Source of the DNA: a virus
DNA length: 53,537 nt
IMG/VR virus record: IMGVR_UViG_3300017917_001472
Coordinates: 1 to 53,537 of that record
Reading direction: 5' to 3' (one strand)
Positions within the stretch are counted from its first letter, which is position 1. Every line of letters begins with the position of its first letter. Under the pieces are notes generated by a model. It was not told the origin of the DNA and searched no databases. It saw only the letters and a list, made by a program, of their open reading frames with translations. This document shows positions 31,487-40,109 of this stretch, in pieces. The position numbers and the translations under genes are program-made.

Positions 31487-32122
31487 TTAGTTACCGAATT
31501 TTTTCATCAGTGAACGGCTTGTACGGTCGCTTTCAAGATCCCAGCGAATAGTCACAGTGACCTCTTGTGGACCAGTAACCTCTTGCTTGACAACTTTGAA
31601 GCCACGCAAGATTCCCTCAGCACTGACACGAATAGTTTCTTGCAGTTGATATGCTGTATCATTGCTATTCTCACGGATAGAATAGTTTGTGTCCTTCTCA
31701 GCTTCTTTGTCGGACATTTGAACAACTTCACCGACACTTGTGCGGGACTTCATGCGGTCGCTTGCCTTTTCAACGTTTTTAGCGATTGTTTTTGAAACAC
31801 GCGAACTCGAAACGTCTTCATAGATGAAGTGACGAACCTGAGCACGGGCACGATCACCTGCACGAATTAATGCAGTGCGTCGGTTACTTTCAGTGTTACC
31901 ATTTGTGGGTGCGGATGCCGTAGATTCAATTGCTGTAATGTTGCAATTTGACTTGTCCCATGTATACCAACGACAATCAGTTTCAATTTTGATTGAATCT
32001 TCTTTGAATGATGTAGACAATTTCTGATTGCGAATAGGTTCAAACTCATTCTCACCTCGCTTTGTGGTTGAACAACCTGCAAGAATCATTGAGGCAACAA
32101 TAATAGACAAACCAAATTTCAT
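31487..32122 (-). CDS. Lipoprotein, 211 aa
   Basis: The lipobox LAGC (Cys17) follows a short signal peptide (KFGLSIIVASMI). The mature protein has two Cys (ETDCRWYTWDKSNC) likely disulfide-linked. An LPP20-like segment follows (IRAGDRARAQVRHFIYEDVSSSRV; TIRVSAEGILRGFKVVKQE; EVTVTIRWD). It probably partners with the downstream lipoprotein. AGGAGATTG gives a good start. Lipoprotein pairs in phages may block re-infection, but no direct evidence is seen here. Confidence 0.7.
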   Translation of the reverse strand: MKFGLSIIVASMILAGCSTTKRGENEFEPIRNQKLSTSFKEDSIKIETDCRWYTWDKSNCNITAIESTASAPTNGNTESNRRTALIRAGDRARAQVRHFIYEDVSSSRVSKTIAKNVEKASDRMKSRTSVGEVVQMSDKEAEKDTNYSIRENSNDTAYQLQETIRVSAEGILRGFKVVKQEVTGPQEVTVTIRWDLESDRTSRSLMKKFGN

Positions 32123-32177
32123 TACAATCTCCTAAAAGTATTTGATACTCTTATGATACTCGAAATGGTATTTTAAA

Positions 32178-33896
32178 TCAACGTTTTTGGTTCAAAATTT
32201 CTTCGATTTGGGCACGTTCAGAATCTGTTAATAGGTCAGGATCGTACTCTCCGTTACCTACCTTTTCGATTAAGTAATTAGTATACTTTTCGTCTAAGTA
32301 TGATTCAGATTGTTCTTTGTTGACTTCTATCCATCTGCGTCCGTCAAATTTATACACACGATTCGGTAATGTGTCTACTCTTACGAATATATCGCCCTTA
32401 TTAGCAACAGCAGGGAAACTTGTTCCAAAATTAGTTTTTGGCTCATACAACTTGTCAGCTTTAAGACTAAACAAATCTGGTCTTAAAGATTTAAGTGCAT
32501 CCTTGTTTATTTGCTTACCTTCAAACGTCACATATGTTCCGTCAATTTCTTTATATGGACGTTCACGTACACTAGTTACACCCTCAGTTTTTATCTCAGT
32601 TGAAACTAGATAGTCACCGGGACGGTCTGCAACATCAACACCAACTGCTAAAATCTCAGGTTTTACTTCTTCGATTTTGGGTTGGATTTCTGGAGTTTTT
32701 TTTGGAGAGACCTTTTTAGCAACAGGTTTCTTTTTAACGACTTTTTTTGGCTTCTCTACTACGGTGATTGCTGGAGTTGGGACTTTCTTCTCGCGCTTTT
32801 TCTTTGGTTTTTCTTCGACTACTTTTAATTCTTCTTTTGGATGATACACCAAAGGTTTCATATCTTTGAAGTGGTCAAAGCCTGCTAACAAGTATGGGTG
32901 TTGTTCAAGTACAGATTTTTCTGGTTCAGTTCGTTTTACAGGATCAGGTTCAGGAAGTTGTTCTTCAACAATAGTTTCTTCCAATGCCTTTTCATCAAAG
33001 TCTTTTGGGTGTTCACCTAAATCATTAAACTTAATCGCAGTATCTTTAACTTGCTCTACTTGGTCTTCACTTAACGGACCGTCATCAGGTTCATATGCTG
33101 GTTCTTGCTTTTCTATTACAGGTTCTTCTTTGTCCCATTCTTTACTTGCATTTGCAGCAAGAACTAGTGCGATAGCAAGAGGATCAAAAACAATAACAAG
33201 TAAAATAATAACCCAGCGTACAGCAGATTCTAGTGTGTTGTTATCAGCAGTGTCCCCATAAATTAATGCAGCAATGTATTTGATAGGGCCGACTTCTGCT
33301 TCTACTTTGCGATTTTCTGCCGCAATAGGTGCTCGTTCTTCGTTTAATTTAGCGATTTCTTTCTGTGCTTCGCCAATTTCTTTTTGTAACTTAGCTCGTT
33401 CGCCTGCTTGTTGTCTACGAATTTGTACTGCACGTTCTGCACCAGCTTCGCTATCACCACGACTTAAACGCTGGTCAACTTGTGCATCCATCTGTTGCAA
33501 TGCTTTTCGAGCCAACTCAATATTATCACGCTGAGTTTTAATCTTTTCATCATATAACGCTAGTTTTGCTTGCACATCACCTGATGTAACACCCTGATCC
33601 ATGTGTGCTTTTGACAAGAAACCAAAGATACCCATGCTTGTTAGTAACGCAAGTGCAACAACAGCGGGAACCAAATACAATTTTAGCACCCAGCTTGCAC
33701 GATTCCAGTACTTGCGTAACCAAACAGTAGTGGTAATCTTTCCTACTTCTAGGATAGAACCCATGATAATAACAGGAATAACCGCACCTGCAAAGATAGC
33801 GGTTAAACCTATAATACTGTAGTAGGCTGCGACGGTACTAAGTGATAATGCGACTAGTAGCGTCAAGTTTGAGAGGCTGGTAATTTTTTTGAACAT
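32178..33896 (-). CDS. Large multi-pass membrane protein with coiled coil
   Basis: The 572-residue protein has hydrophobic segments near residues 10-30, 32-50 and 75-98. A charged coiled coil (about 115-205) follows, then another membrane segment around 225-250 (VIILLVIVFDPLAIALVLAAN). A long Pro/Glu/Lys-rich cytoplasmic tail leads to a small C-terminal domain (GDIFVRVDTLPNRVYKFDGRRW). The plan resembles DUF4407-like proteins. ATG at 33896 is preferred to an upstream TTG. Role unknown. Confidence 0.7.
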   Translation of the reverse strand: MFKKITSLSNLTLLVALSLSTVAAYYSIIGLTAIFAGAVIPVIIMGSILEVGKITTTVWLRKYWNRASWVLKLYLVPAVVALALLTSMGIFGFLSKAHMDQGVTSGDVQAKLALYDEKIKTQRDNIELARKALQQMDAQVDQRLSRGDSEAGAERAVQIRRQQAGERAKLQKEIGEAQKEIAKLNEERAPIAAENRKVEAEVGPIKYIAALIYGDTADNNTLESAVRWVIILLVIVFDPLAIALVLAANASKEWDKEEPVIEKQEPAYEPDDGPLSEDQVEQVKDTAIKFNDLGEHPKDFDEKALEETIVEEQLPEPDPVKRTEPEKSVLEQHPYLLAGFDHFKDMKPLVYHPKEELKVVEEKPKKKREKKVPTPAITVVEKPKKVVKKKPVAKKVSPKKTPEIQPKIEEVKPEILAVGVDVADRPGDYLVSTEIKTEGVTSVRERPYKEIDGTYVTFEGKQINKDALKSLRPDLFSLKADKLYEPKTNFGTSFPAVANKGDIFVRVDTLPNRVYKFDGRRWIEVNKEQSESYLDEKYTNYLIEKVGNGEYDPDLLTDSERAQIEEILNQKR

Positions 33897-33915
33897 CCTA
33901 ATATTTATTATTTTA

Positions 33916-34065
33916 TTATTCGTCAATATCTGTGTATTCTAAAGGTTCCCCGCATGAAGGACAAATTTCAAGACCAGCATGAAATTCTGCATCACTTAGA
34001 TCACCTTTCCACTCACATTCAGGGCAGTGCATTGGAATGTCTAATAGTTCTTTTTTGTTATTCAT
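33916..34065 (-). CDS. Small zinc-ribbon protein, 49 aa
   Basis: Two Cys pairs (HCPECEW and ICPSCGE) make a compact zinc ribbon. ATG at 34065 overlaps the upstream stop (ATGAATAA), supporting this start over longer ones. Similar ribbon modules form the C-terminal half of the 34267-34779 protein, two genes upstream. Confidence 0.65.
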   Translation of the reverse strand: MNNKKELLDIPMHCPECEWKGDLSDAEFHAGLEICPSCGEPLEYTDIDE

Positions 34066-34270
34066 CAGTAACACCAAACAAATGTCCAAAGGTATTAACG
34101 AATTCTTCAATTGGCATTACTAGTTTTCTAGGAATACCTGGACCTTGTTGTATGTGGTAAGTTACTAAATGTCCACCTCGATCCTCATCTGTAAGTTTAA
34201 CTTGAAACACTTCGATGCTGTTACCGTCATCAAAAATATGTTTTTTACCTACTAATTCTTGAGGATTCAT
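34058..34270 (-). CDS. Hypothetical protein, 70 aa
   Basis: Probable small beta-barrel (KKHIFDDGNSIEVFQVKL; GHLVTYHIQQGPGIPRKL) with an acidic C terminus. Not recognised. ATGA overlap with its upstream neighbour. Confidence 0.6.
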   Translation of the reverse strand: MNPQELVGKKHIFDDGNSIEVFQVKLTDEDRGGHLVTYHIQQGPGIPRKLVMPIEEFVNTFGHLFGVTDE

Positions 34271-34779
34271 TCTTCTGCCTCATCAAGCATAGCATTAATT
34301 TCTGCTAGACGTTTTTTGCTTTCTTCTTCTTTGGCTACACCTTCAGGTGTCAGTTCAACATCAGATTCGCAGTAAGGACAAATTTTCTTTGCTTCTGCAT
34401 TTTCATCTTCTGGCCAGTGCCAATCTGCATCGTAGCTTTGACCTGTCCACTTACATTTAGTACACTTATGTGTAGGAGGGGGAGGGGTATTATCTACCCA
34501 ACTAGATTCATCACCTAGCTCATAAGTAATTTCATACCCTCCCTTACGGTCGGTCCACCAATCATCATATTGGCGATCCCACTCTAGTTCAACATCATTG
34601 TCCCAAGCATCGTTGACGATAGTTTCAACATCAACTTCTCCGTTCTCAATATCTTTAAGGAGTTTTTTAATTTCCTTCTTCTTCAAGTCAGGATAAATTT
34701 CGCTGAGTGTATCTTCATCGATTTCTACAGCAAATTGTGCATCAACTTGGTGCCATTCATGTTTAACTAGAGTTACCAT
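34267..34779 (-). CDS. Acidic protein with C-terminal zinc ribbon, 170 aa
   Basis: The first 90 residues are acidic and helical with many Trp and Asp. Residues 104-140 hold two Cys pairs (KCTKCKWTG and ICPYCESD) of a zinc ribbon, and the end is a charged helix. It directly follows dnaK (9-bp gap) and may be read from the same late message. Function unknown. Confidence 0.65.
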   Translation of the reverse strand: MVTLVKHEWHQVDAQFAVEIDEDTLSEIYPDLKKKEIKKLLKDIENGEVDVETIVNDAWDNDVELEWDRQYDDWWTDRKGGYEITYELGDESSWVDNTPPPPTHKCTKCKWTGQSYDADWHWPEDENAEAKKICPYCESDVELTPEGVAKEEESKKRLAEINAMLDEAEE

Positions 34780-34788
34780 TTTATTTCC

Positions 34789-36675
34789 TTATTTCACTTC
34801 TGCATCGACTACGGTTTCTTCGTCTGTAGTTTTTTGCTCCGCTTCTTTTGCCTTTTGTTCAGCTTCATACTTTTTGCCTGTGATTGGACCAATTGCTTGA
34901 TACAATTCAGTTACACTAGTATTGATTGCTTCAACATCATCACCCTCTAAAGCCTTTTCAACTTTAGTTAGTGCATCCTTTGCTTTAGTGCGTTCTTCCT
35001 CAGTGACTTCGTCCTTATATTGTTCAAAGTCTTTCTTGAATCCGAAATACGTACCTTCAGCATTGTTTTTAGCTTGAATCAATTCAACTTGTTTCTTGTC
35101 GGCTTCTGCATTAGCTTCTGCATCTTTAATCATATTCTGAATTTCTTGTTCTGTCAATCCAGAATTAGACTTAATGGTAATTTTGTTTTCTTTACCGGTG
35201 CCCTTATCCTTTGCGCTAATGTGCATGATACCATTTGCGTCAATATCAAAAGTCACTTCAATTTGTGGCACGCCGCGCGGCGCAGGTGCAATGCCATCTA
35301 ATTTAAATTCACCGAGCAATTTATTATACTGGAAGAATTCGCGTTCACCTTGACCCACTTTGATATCAACTGCAGGCTGATTATCAGAGGCAGTACTAAA
35401 TGTTTGGCTAGCTTTAGTTGGAATAGTTGTATTCTTTTGAATCAACTTAGTGAACACACCACCCATTGTTTCGATGCCCAAACTCAATGGAGTAACATCA
35501 AGCAATAGAACGTCAGTGCGATCACCTGCTAGGACACTTCCTTGAATAGCAGCGCCCGCAGCAACTGCTTCGTCAGGGTTAACGTCTTTACGAGGTGCCT
35601 TACCAAACAATTTCTCAACAGCTTCTTGTACTTTAGGCATACGTGTTTGTCCACCAACAAGGATAACCTCGTCAATGTCACTAGCACTTACGCCAGCATC
35701 TTTCATTGCAACCTTGCAAGGCTCGATACTGCGCTGGATCAAGTCTTCAACTAAACTCTCAAACTTAGAACGGGAAAGTTTGATGTTCATATGCTTGGGA
35801 CCATTTGCATCGGCAGTGATGTAAGGCAAGTTAACATCAGTCTGTGCGGAACTAGACAATTCAATCTTAGCTTTTTCAGCGGCTTCTTTTAGACGCTGTA
35901 ATGCTAGTACGTCTTTAGTCAAGTCAACGCCTTGATCCTTTTTGAATTCATCGACCAAGAAGTCCATGATGCGTTGGTCAAAGTCCTCACCACCTAGGAA
36001 TGTATCACCGTTTGTAGATAGAACTTCAATTTGCTTATCACCATCAACGTTTGCAATTTCAATAATAGAAACGTCAAATGTACCACCGCCCAAGTCATAG
36101 ACTGCAACTTTGCGGTCCTTTGTATCTTGCTTATCTACACCGTATGCGAGAGCCGCCGCTGTAGGTTCGTTAATGATACGCAATACTTCTAGACCTGCAA
36201 TCTTACCTGCATCTTTAGTTGCTTGACGCTGACTGTCGTTGAAGTAAGCAGGAACAGTAATAACTGCTTGTGTTACTTCTGTACCAAGATAATCTTCTGC
36301 GGTCTTTTTCATCTTGCGAAGGACCTCAGCAGAAATTTGTGGGGGTGCTAATTTTTTGTCTTGTGCTTGAACCCATGCATCACCGTTTTCATTTTCAATG
36401 ATGGTATAGGGCATCAAGTTAATATCTTTTTGTACAGCCTCTTCTTTAAACTTGCGACCGATTAGTCGTTTTGCCGCATAGACTGTATTCTTAGGGTTTG
36501 TAATTGCTTGTCGTTTTGCTGTAGCACCTACAAGAATTTCATCTTGTGTGTAAGCAACGATTGAGGGGGTTGTTCGTGCGCCTTCACTATTTTCAATGAC
36601 TTTTGTAGAACCGTTTTCTACAATAGCGACACAAGAGTTGGTTGTACCGAGGTCGATACCGATTACTTTGCTCAT
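34789..36675 (-). CDS. dnaK: Chaperone DnaK (Hsp70)
   Basis: The 628-residue protein is full length (E. coli 638). The ATPase domain has [58 protein letters not shown] and [14 protein letters not shown]. The linker [16 protein letters not shown] and the substrate domain follow. The end [10 protein letters not shown] resembles the conserved C-terminal tail. The lid region is more divergent. It looks betaproteobacterial, so it was probably acquired from a host. No dnaJ or grpE is in the window, so host partners are likely used. Confidence 0.97.
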   Translation of the reverse strand: MSKVIGIDLGTTNSCVAIVENGSTKVIENSEGARTTPSIVAYTQDEILVGATAKRQAITNPKNTVYAAKRLIGRKFKEEAVQKDINLMPYTIIENENGDAWVQAQDKKLAPPQISAEVLRKMKKTAEDYLGTEVTQAVITVPAYFNDSQRQATKDAGKIAGLEVLRIINEPTAAALAYGVDKQDTKDRKVAVYDLGGGTFDVSIIEIANVDGDKQIEVLSTNGDTFLGGEDFDQRIMDFLVDEFKKDQGVDLTKDVLALQRLKEAAEKAKIELSSSAQTDVNLPYITADANGPKHMNIKLSRSKFESLVEDLIQRSIEPCKVAMKDAGVSASDIDEVILVGGQTRMPKVQEAVEKLFGKAPRKDVNPDEAVAAGAAIQGSVLAGDRTDVLLLDVTPLSLGIETMGGVFTKLIQKNTTIPTKASQTFSTASDNQPAVDIKVGQGEREFFQYNKLLGEFKLDGIAPAPRGVPQIEVTFDIDANGIMHISAKDKGTGKENKITIKSNSGLTEQEIQNMIKDAEANAEADKKQVELIQAKNNAEGTYFGFKKDFEQYKDEVTEEERTKAKDALTKVEKALEGDDVEAINTSVTELYQAIGPITGKKYEAEQKAKEAEQKTTDEETVVDAEVK

Positions 36676-36742
36676 ATTTTTTCTCCTTTAAAAAGCAAGA
36701 TTTTCTACAGCCCCGTTTGGGCACTGTAGAAAAGTATTTATC
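36676..36742 (-). promoter_or_regulatory. dnaK late promoter and structured leader
   Basis: Minus strand: GATAAATAC (36734-36742) directly abuts a hairpin with perfect 10-bp arms TTTTCTACAG/CTGTAGAAAA (36701-36733). ATCTTGCTT and TTAAAGGAGA before the ATG match the hsp20 leader. Confidence 0.7.
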
Positions 36743-36982
36743 TTACTTATAATACGTGATATCTTTGTGTTTTACAAACAAAATGGTATAGACTTTGTTG
36801 TCATATATTAGGGGTAAGTCTAAGTGTACAGAAACCCTAGGGCCTTGTTCCTCATTGATTAGTGTGTCGTTACCGACAGTTCCTACAAAAGGAATCTTGT
36901 TCCACTTACCGATTACTCTGTCACCGATATCGTATTTTGCTTGATAGCGATTCAGTTTGAAGTACTCTGCTAAACTTGCCAT
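36743..36982 (-). CDS. Hypothetical protein, 79 aa
   Basis: The protein has a beta-rich core (YDIGDRVIGKWNKIPFVGTVG; RVSVHLDLPLIYDNKVYTILFV) resembling a small SH3-like barrel. Start at 36982, three bases beyond the upstream stop. Function unknown. Its stop abuts the dnaK late promoter. Confidence 0.6.
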   Translation of the reverse strand: MASLAEYFKLNRYQAKYDIGDRVIGKWNKIPFVGTVGNDTLINEEQGPRVSVHLDLPLIYDNKVYTILFVKHKDITYYK

Positions 36983-36984
36983 AA

Positions 36985-37287
36985 TTACATCCAGCTGTGA
37001 CAAGACCAATTATTTAGATAACGGAAACTTGCACCTTTGTTTACTCCAAAATGTTTTTTGTAGAAAGTGTCATACACCTTAGAATACCGTTTAGTGATAG
37101 GTTTGGGAGCATGACAAGCAAGGTAATGTAATCTGATAAATTGTTTTACGATTGTTATTTTGTTGATCCTGTAACCTACAGGGAACCATTCAACACGGGT
37201 TTGCCAGTTATAATTATCAACAATACCATTCCTACGAAACTTTATAAGAGTAGGCTTGTCTACAGACTGAGGTCTGAACTTATTCAT
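36985..37287 (-). CDS. Hypothetical basic protein, 100 aa
   Basis: ATG at 37287 overlaps the upstream membrane microprotein stop by 8 bases (ATGAATAA). The protein is rich in Lys, Arg, Tyr and Trp with two late Cys/His residues, and may bind nucleic acid. Not recognised. Confidence 0.6.
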   Translation of the reverse strand: MNKFRPQSVDKPTLIKFRRNGIVDNYNWQTRVEWFPVGYRINKITIVKQFIRLHYLACHAPKPITKRYSKVYDTFYKKHFGVNKGASFRYLNNWSCHSWM

Positions 37288-37402
37288 TTGCATTTTTCTT
37301 TGCGTTTTGGTAAATCTTAGAACCAAGATCGCATAGAGGCTTGATAATAAAGATACCCCAGATAATTCCAGAGACAAAGAGTGCGAGTTCCTGCAATGTC
37401 AC
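37280..37402 (-). CDS. Membrane microprotein, 40 aa
   Basis: A GTG start at 37400-37402 overlaps the upstream stop by GTGA. The product has one hydrophobic helix (ALFVSGIIWGIFIIKPL) and a short basic tail. Overlaps on both ends fit a real coupled gene. Function unknown; holin-like or inhibitor roles are possible. Confidence 0.6.
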   Translation of the reverse strand: MTLQELALFVSGIIWGIFIIKPLCDLGSKIYQNAKKNANE

Positions 37403-37719
37403 TTTTTCACCTCATGCGGGAAGTTGATATAACCCAATTCAGCCTTAACCATTTCTGCTGTATAGTTAGTGGGCATTGAATAAATTGAGTAACCCTTGTC
37501 AAACAACTTTTTAGCGTACATCTTATTGTAAAGAAATGCCATAACGATTCCTACGACACCCCATGTAAACATACAACCGATGATAATTAGAATACCTGTG
37601 AGCCAGTCACCGCGAAAAAGTGCAGGGAAACCGCCAAAGAAGAATGTTGTCCAAGAGAATCCAAGGGGAACATTTTTAACTTCTGCGCCATTTGAAACTG
37701 AGATTGTTGTGTGTGCCAT
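37399..37719 (-). CDS. DUF2628-like inner-membrane protein
   Basis: The 106-residue protein has the family pattern PLGFSWTTFFFGGFPALFRGDW followed by a hydrophobic pair (GILIIIGCMFTWGVVGIVMAF) and a cytoplasmic tail. DUF2628/HrgC-like proteins are small bacterial membrane proteins of unknown function also found in phages. Preceded and followed by other small membrane genes. Confidence 0.7.
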   Translation of the reverse strand: MAHTTISVSNGAEVKNVPLGFSWTTFFFGGFPALFRGDWLTGILIIIGCMFTWGVVGIVMAFLYNKMYAKKLFDKGYSIYSMPTNYTAEMVKAELGYINFPHEVKK

Positions 37720-37720
37720 T

Positions 37721-37894
37721 TTAATTTCCTTTGAGGTTTGATTTAACGTCCGCGATAATCTTTTTCGCGTCTTTCATGTTAGTAGATTCTAGCATAGCTT
37801 CTAGTAGAGAGTCAACAAAATCGTTCCAATATGGGTATTTTTGTTGCCAGTTGATTGAATAGTTGAAATAGAAATCGTCTTTCTTTTCGTCCAT
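37721..37894 (-). CDS. Hypothetical protein, 57 aa
   Basis: ATG at 37894 lies one base after the stop of the 31-aa membrane gene. The protein is aromatic and acidic and ends in KGN, whose codons form the AAAGGAAATTAA ribosome site of the next gene. Confidence 0.6.
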   Translation of the reverse strand: MDEKKDDFYFNYSINWQQKYPYWNDFVDSLLEAMLESTNMKDAKKIIADVKSNLKGN

Positions 37895-37895
37895 T

Positions 37896-37991
37896 TTAGC
37901 GGCCAATCACAATTTTGTACACGCCAGCCACCAATACAACAGGAGTAGCCATGACAATCAAAAAGGCAATTGCGTTCAAAATATTTTCCAT
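37896..37991 (-). CDS. Membrane microprotein, 31 aa
   Basis: AAAGGAAATTAAA precedes the ATG at 37991. The product is almost wholly one membrane helix (ILNAIAFLIVMATPVVLVAG) with a short YKIVIGR tail. Its place in a chain of overlapped genes supports it. Function unknown. Confidence 0.6.
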   Translation of the reverse strand: MENILNAIAFLIVMATPVVLVAGVYKIVIGR

Positions 37992-37992
37992 T

Positions 37993-38193
37993 TTAATTTC
38001 CTTTAAAAGAGTTTTTACCTCTAACATGAATCAAGGAGCTAACTTCTTCTTTGTGTACCGGGCACACATAAAATAATGTTGTATGTCCTTGATATTCTGC
38101 CTCTACTTTGATGTAGTCTACATCTGTAACATCGTGGTAGTCAAAGCATTTGGTACAGTAGACTTGGTCTACATTTTCGTTTCTGTTTGTCAC
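37993..38193 (-). CDS. Hypothetical Cys/His protein, 66 aa
   Basis: YCTKCFDYH near the N terminus and YVCPVHKEE later suggest a small zinc-binding domain. It ends with KGN, again encoding the next ribosome site. Confidence 0.6.
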   Translation of the reverse strand: MTNRNENVDQVYCTKCFDYHDVTDVDYIKVEAEYQGHTTLFYVCPVHKEEVSSLIHVRGKNSFKGN

Positions 38194-38199
38194 ATTATA

Positions 38200-38367
38200 T
38201 TACTTCCTCAAAATTGCAAGCATTTGTTGCCTGTTGTTCTCAATCCACTGTTCTGCGACCTTAATCATAAATTCAGCATGTTCCAAACTTGATGGAACGA
38301 TGACCTTCTCACCTCGCTGTAGTTCTTCAAGTAAGAGAATTTTTTCAGTATCAGAGTAGGGAATCAT
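38200..38367 (-). CDS. Hypothetical helical protein, 55 aa
   Basis: ATG at 38367 overlaps the upstream stop by ATGA (38364-38367). The protein is helical and amphipathic (EKILLLEELQRGEKVIVPSS; WIENNRQQMLAILRK). Not recognised. Confidence 0.6.
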   Translation of the reverse strand: MIPYSDTEKILLLEELQRGEKVIVPSSLEHAEFMIKVAEQWIENNRQQMLAILRK

Positions 38368-38570
38368 TCTTCAACTCCGAAATGTTGTTTGATCCTGTCT
38401 TTGATAACTTCGGAAACATTGCCATTGATACCATCTTCACGGCTATACCAAACCTGTTCCATACATTCCTTGACAATCAACTCGGCGAACTCTTGCTTAT
38501 CTTCTTCGGTCCAAACCAATCCACAGTTGCCATTTTGTTGTTGGATCAATTCAAAAATTCGTTCGTTCAT
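38364..38570 (-). CDS. MNERI...KQHFGVEE family small protein, second copy
   Basis: The 68-residue protein shares MNERI at the start, FAELIVKECME in the middle and KQHFGVEE at the end with the protein at 19924-20145, so the two are paralogues. ATGA overlaps on both sides. Function unknown. Confidence 0.7.
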   Translation of the reverse strand: MNERIFELIQQQNGNCGLVWTEEDKQEFAELIVKECMEQVWYSREDGINGNVSEVIKDRIKQHFGVEE

Positions 38571-38764
38571 TCTTCAACTCCGCAAAGTTTCAAAATTTCT
38601 TTTCTATACTTTCCATCTTCAAAGTTGTCGGCAATGTGATACATCAATGTGTAGCAACCCATTGCGGCTATTTCATCGTGTTCAGGACGATATTCAACAC
38701 CAGCAAGACTGGCAAACTCTGGTCCCCAGTATTGTTTGGTGTCCTCAATATAATTATTTGTCAT
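38567..38764 (-). CDS. Hypothetical protein with GVEE ending, 65 aa
   Basis: It starts at 38764, overlapping the ligase stop by 11 bases. The first half (YWGPEFASLAGVEYRPEHDEI) is unrecognised, while the end EILKLCGVEE resembles the neighbouring family, suggesting a fused or shared C-terminal tail. Confidence 0.55.
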   Translation of the reverse strand: MTNNYIEDTKQYWGPEFASLAGVEYRPEHDEIAAMGCYTLMYHIADNFEDGKYRKEILKLCGVEE

Positions 38765-40100
38765 CACGGAACCTCACAAAGCGAGGGAAACGAAGGCTGT
38801 AAGTACCATCTTGGTTCTGTGTAATCACATCGCACAGGATCTCGGCAGTGCGACCAATAATCAAATTACTGTCACGCCAGTAGTTGTCACGATCCTCGTC
38901 ACTGAAGCCACTGCCGACATTCACTTGAATAAACTTACCGTCGTCCTCACCCTCACAAACAAGAGCGCCAAGACGACCTACATTGCGACCAGTACCTTCT
39001 TCAAGACCAACAACGGTCAAGTCAACAGTAATAGTAGGCTTCCACTTCATCCAGAATGTGTTACGCTTGCATTCATAGGGAGCATTTGTGTCTTTAATCA
39101 TAATTCCCTCGAATCCTGCATTGACTTGATCCTTAGCATAGCGATTCAGTTGATCCTTACCTGCGGCAGTGTCAAGGTCAACCATGATGTGAGGTAGTAG
39201 TTCAACATTGGGCATGTTGTCAATCACTGGCCGCATACCCTCAAGAATCATAATGCGTTTGTGCAGTTGAGCATTCCAATAGCCTCGACGGAAATCATCA
39301 AGACCAATAATGTCAAAGATATTGAACACGCTATCGGTTGCTTGTACATTTTCTTTACGGCGTGCTTGTCGCATCAATTCTTGGAAGGTGTTACCAATCA
39401 CTTCACCGTCAAGTACGAAACCTTTAGTGAAGTCACTACCATAACGGTCTTTGATTGTGCGAACAAGTTTTGTAAAGTTATTACTAACTTGTTCCTCAAT
39501 GTGTGTAAAGTTCTCAAAGATTTTGCCATTACGGCTATAGCAAGTTGTAACGACCTCACCTGCATCATTGTAAATCGCTACAAGCAACACGCGAACACCA
39601 TCCAACTTAGGCTCAAGTCGTTTGATACCCTTCATTTCAGGGCGACCTTCGCTATTGGTTGCAAGTTGACAACCAAAGATAGGAATCTCGTATTCAGTTT
39701 TCTTACAGATTTTGTTGATGGTCTTGTCACTGATACCTGCACGAAGGTCTCGGCGAATGACAGGAGCACAGAATGTATTCCATTCTTCACTGTCAAAACG
39801 ATATGCCATTTCTTCAATAGCATCATGTGCGGCATTGCCAGTCAATTCACGTTTGGTGAGTTTGATAAGCAATTCATTGAAGTCACTCCAAGGATTCTCA
39901 GCGCCAGTGACACCCACAGTATCGGGAACTTTGCGTACACCGAACGTCACGAAAGGATTATAACAGGCTTTAGTCAAACCCAAAAAGATTTGACTGTTAA
40001 CAGAACCTAGTGTAGCTGCCTCGAGGGCTTGTTTGATAACATCCTCTTTGTGAAGGCGACTGTCAGATTCGTTTAGCTTTTTAATCCAAGATGCAGACAT
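38754..40100 (-). CDS. ATP-dependent DNA ligase (T4 gp30-like)
   Basis: The 448-residue protein has the adenylation motif I EPKLDGVR with Lys165 as the likely nucleotide-bound lysine. Motif III lies around VFNIFDIIG, motif IV is FEGIMIKD and motif V is FWMKWKP, followed by an OB-fold C-terminal domain. It seals nicks using ATP, as in T4. The helical N-terminal ~150 residues resemble the T4-type DNA-binding region. It probably works with the exonuclease at 47990 in lagging-strand repair. Confidence 0.95.
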   Translation of the reverse strand: MSASWIKKLNESDSRLHKEDVIKQALEAATLGSVNSQIFLGLTKACYNPFVTFGVRKVPDTVGVTGAENPWSDFNELLIKLTKRELTGNAAHDAIEEMAYRFDSEEWNTFCAPVIRRDLRAGISDKTINKICKKTEYEIPIFGCQLATNSEGRPEMKGIKRLEPKLDGVRVLLVAIYNDAGEVVTTCYSRNGKIFENFTHIEEQVSNNFTKLVRTIKDRYGSDFTKGFVLDGEVIGNTFQELMRQARRKENVQATDSVFNIFDIIGLDDFRRGYWNAQLHKRIMILEGMRPVIDNMPNVELLPHIMVDLDTAAGKDQLNRYAKDQVNAGFEGIMIKDTNAPYECKRNTFWMKWKPTITVDLTVVGLEEGTGRNVGRLGALVCEGEDDGKFIQVNVGSGFSDEDRDNYWRDSNLIIGRTAEILCDVITQNQDGTYSLRFPRFVRFRDDK

Positions 40101-40109
40101 TTATATTCC

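Noticed and set aside
24352-36675. The window as bacterial chromosome or prophage, given dnaK, clpX, clpP and infA
   Set aside because: Neighbouring genes are short, overlapping and phage-like, none of the usual bacterial neighbours (tig, lon, grpE, dnaJ, clpA) is present, and late-type promoters precede dnaK and hsp20. No integrase or attachment site was seen.
36676-36710. fourU-type RNA thermometer at the dnaK ribosome site
   Set aside because: CTTTTTAAAGG could pair only as three or four base pairs with a very short loop, too weak to accept without structure data.
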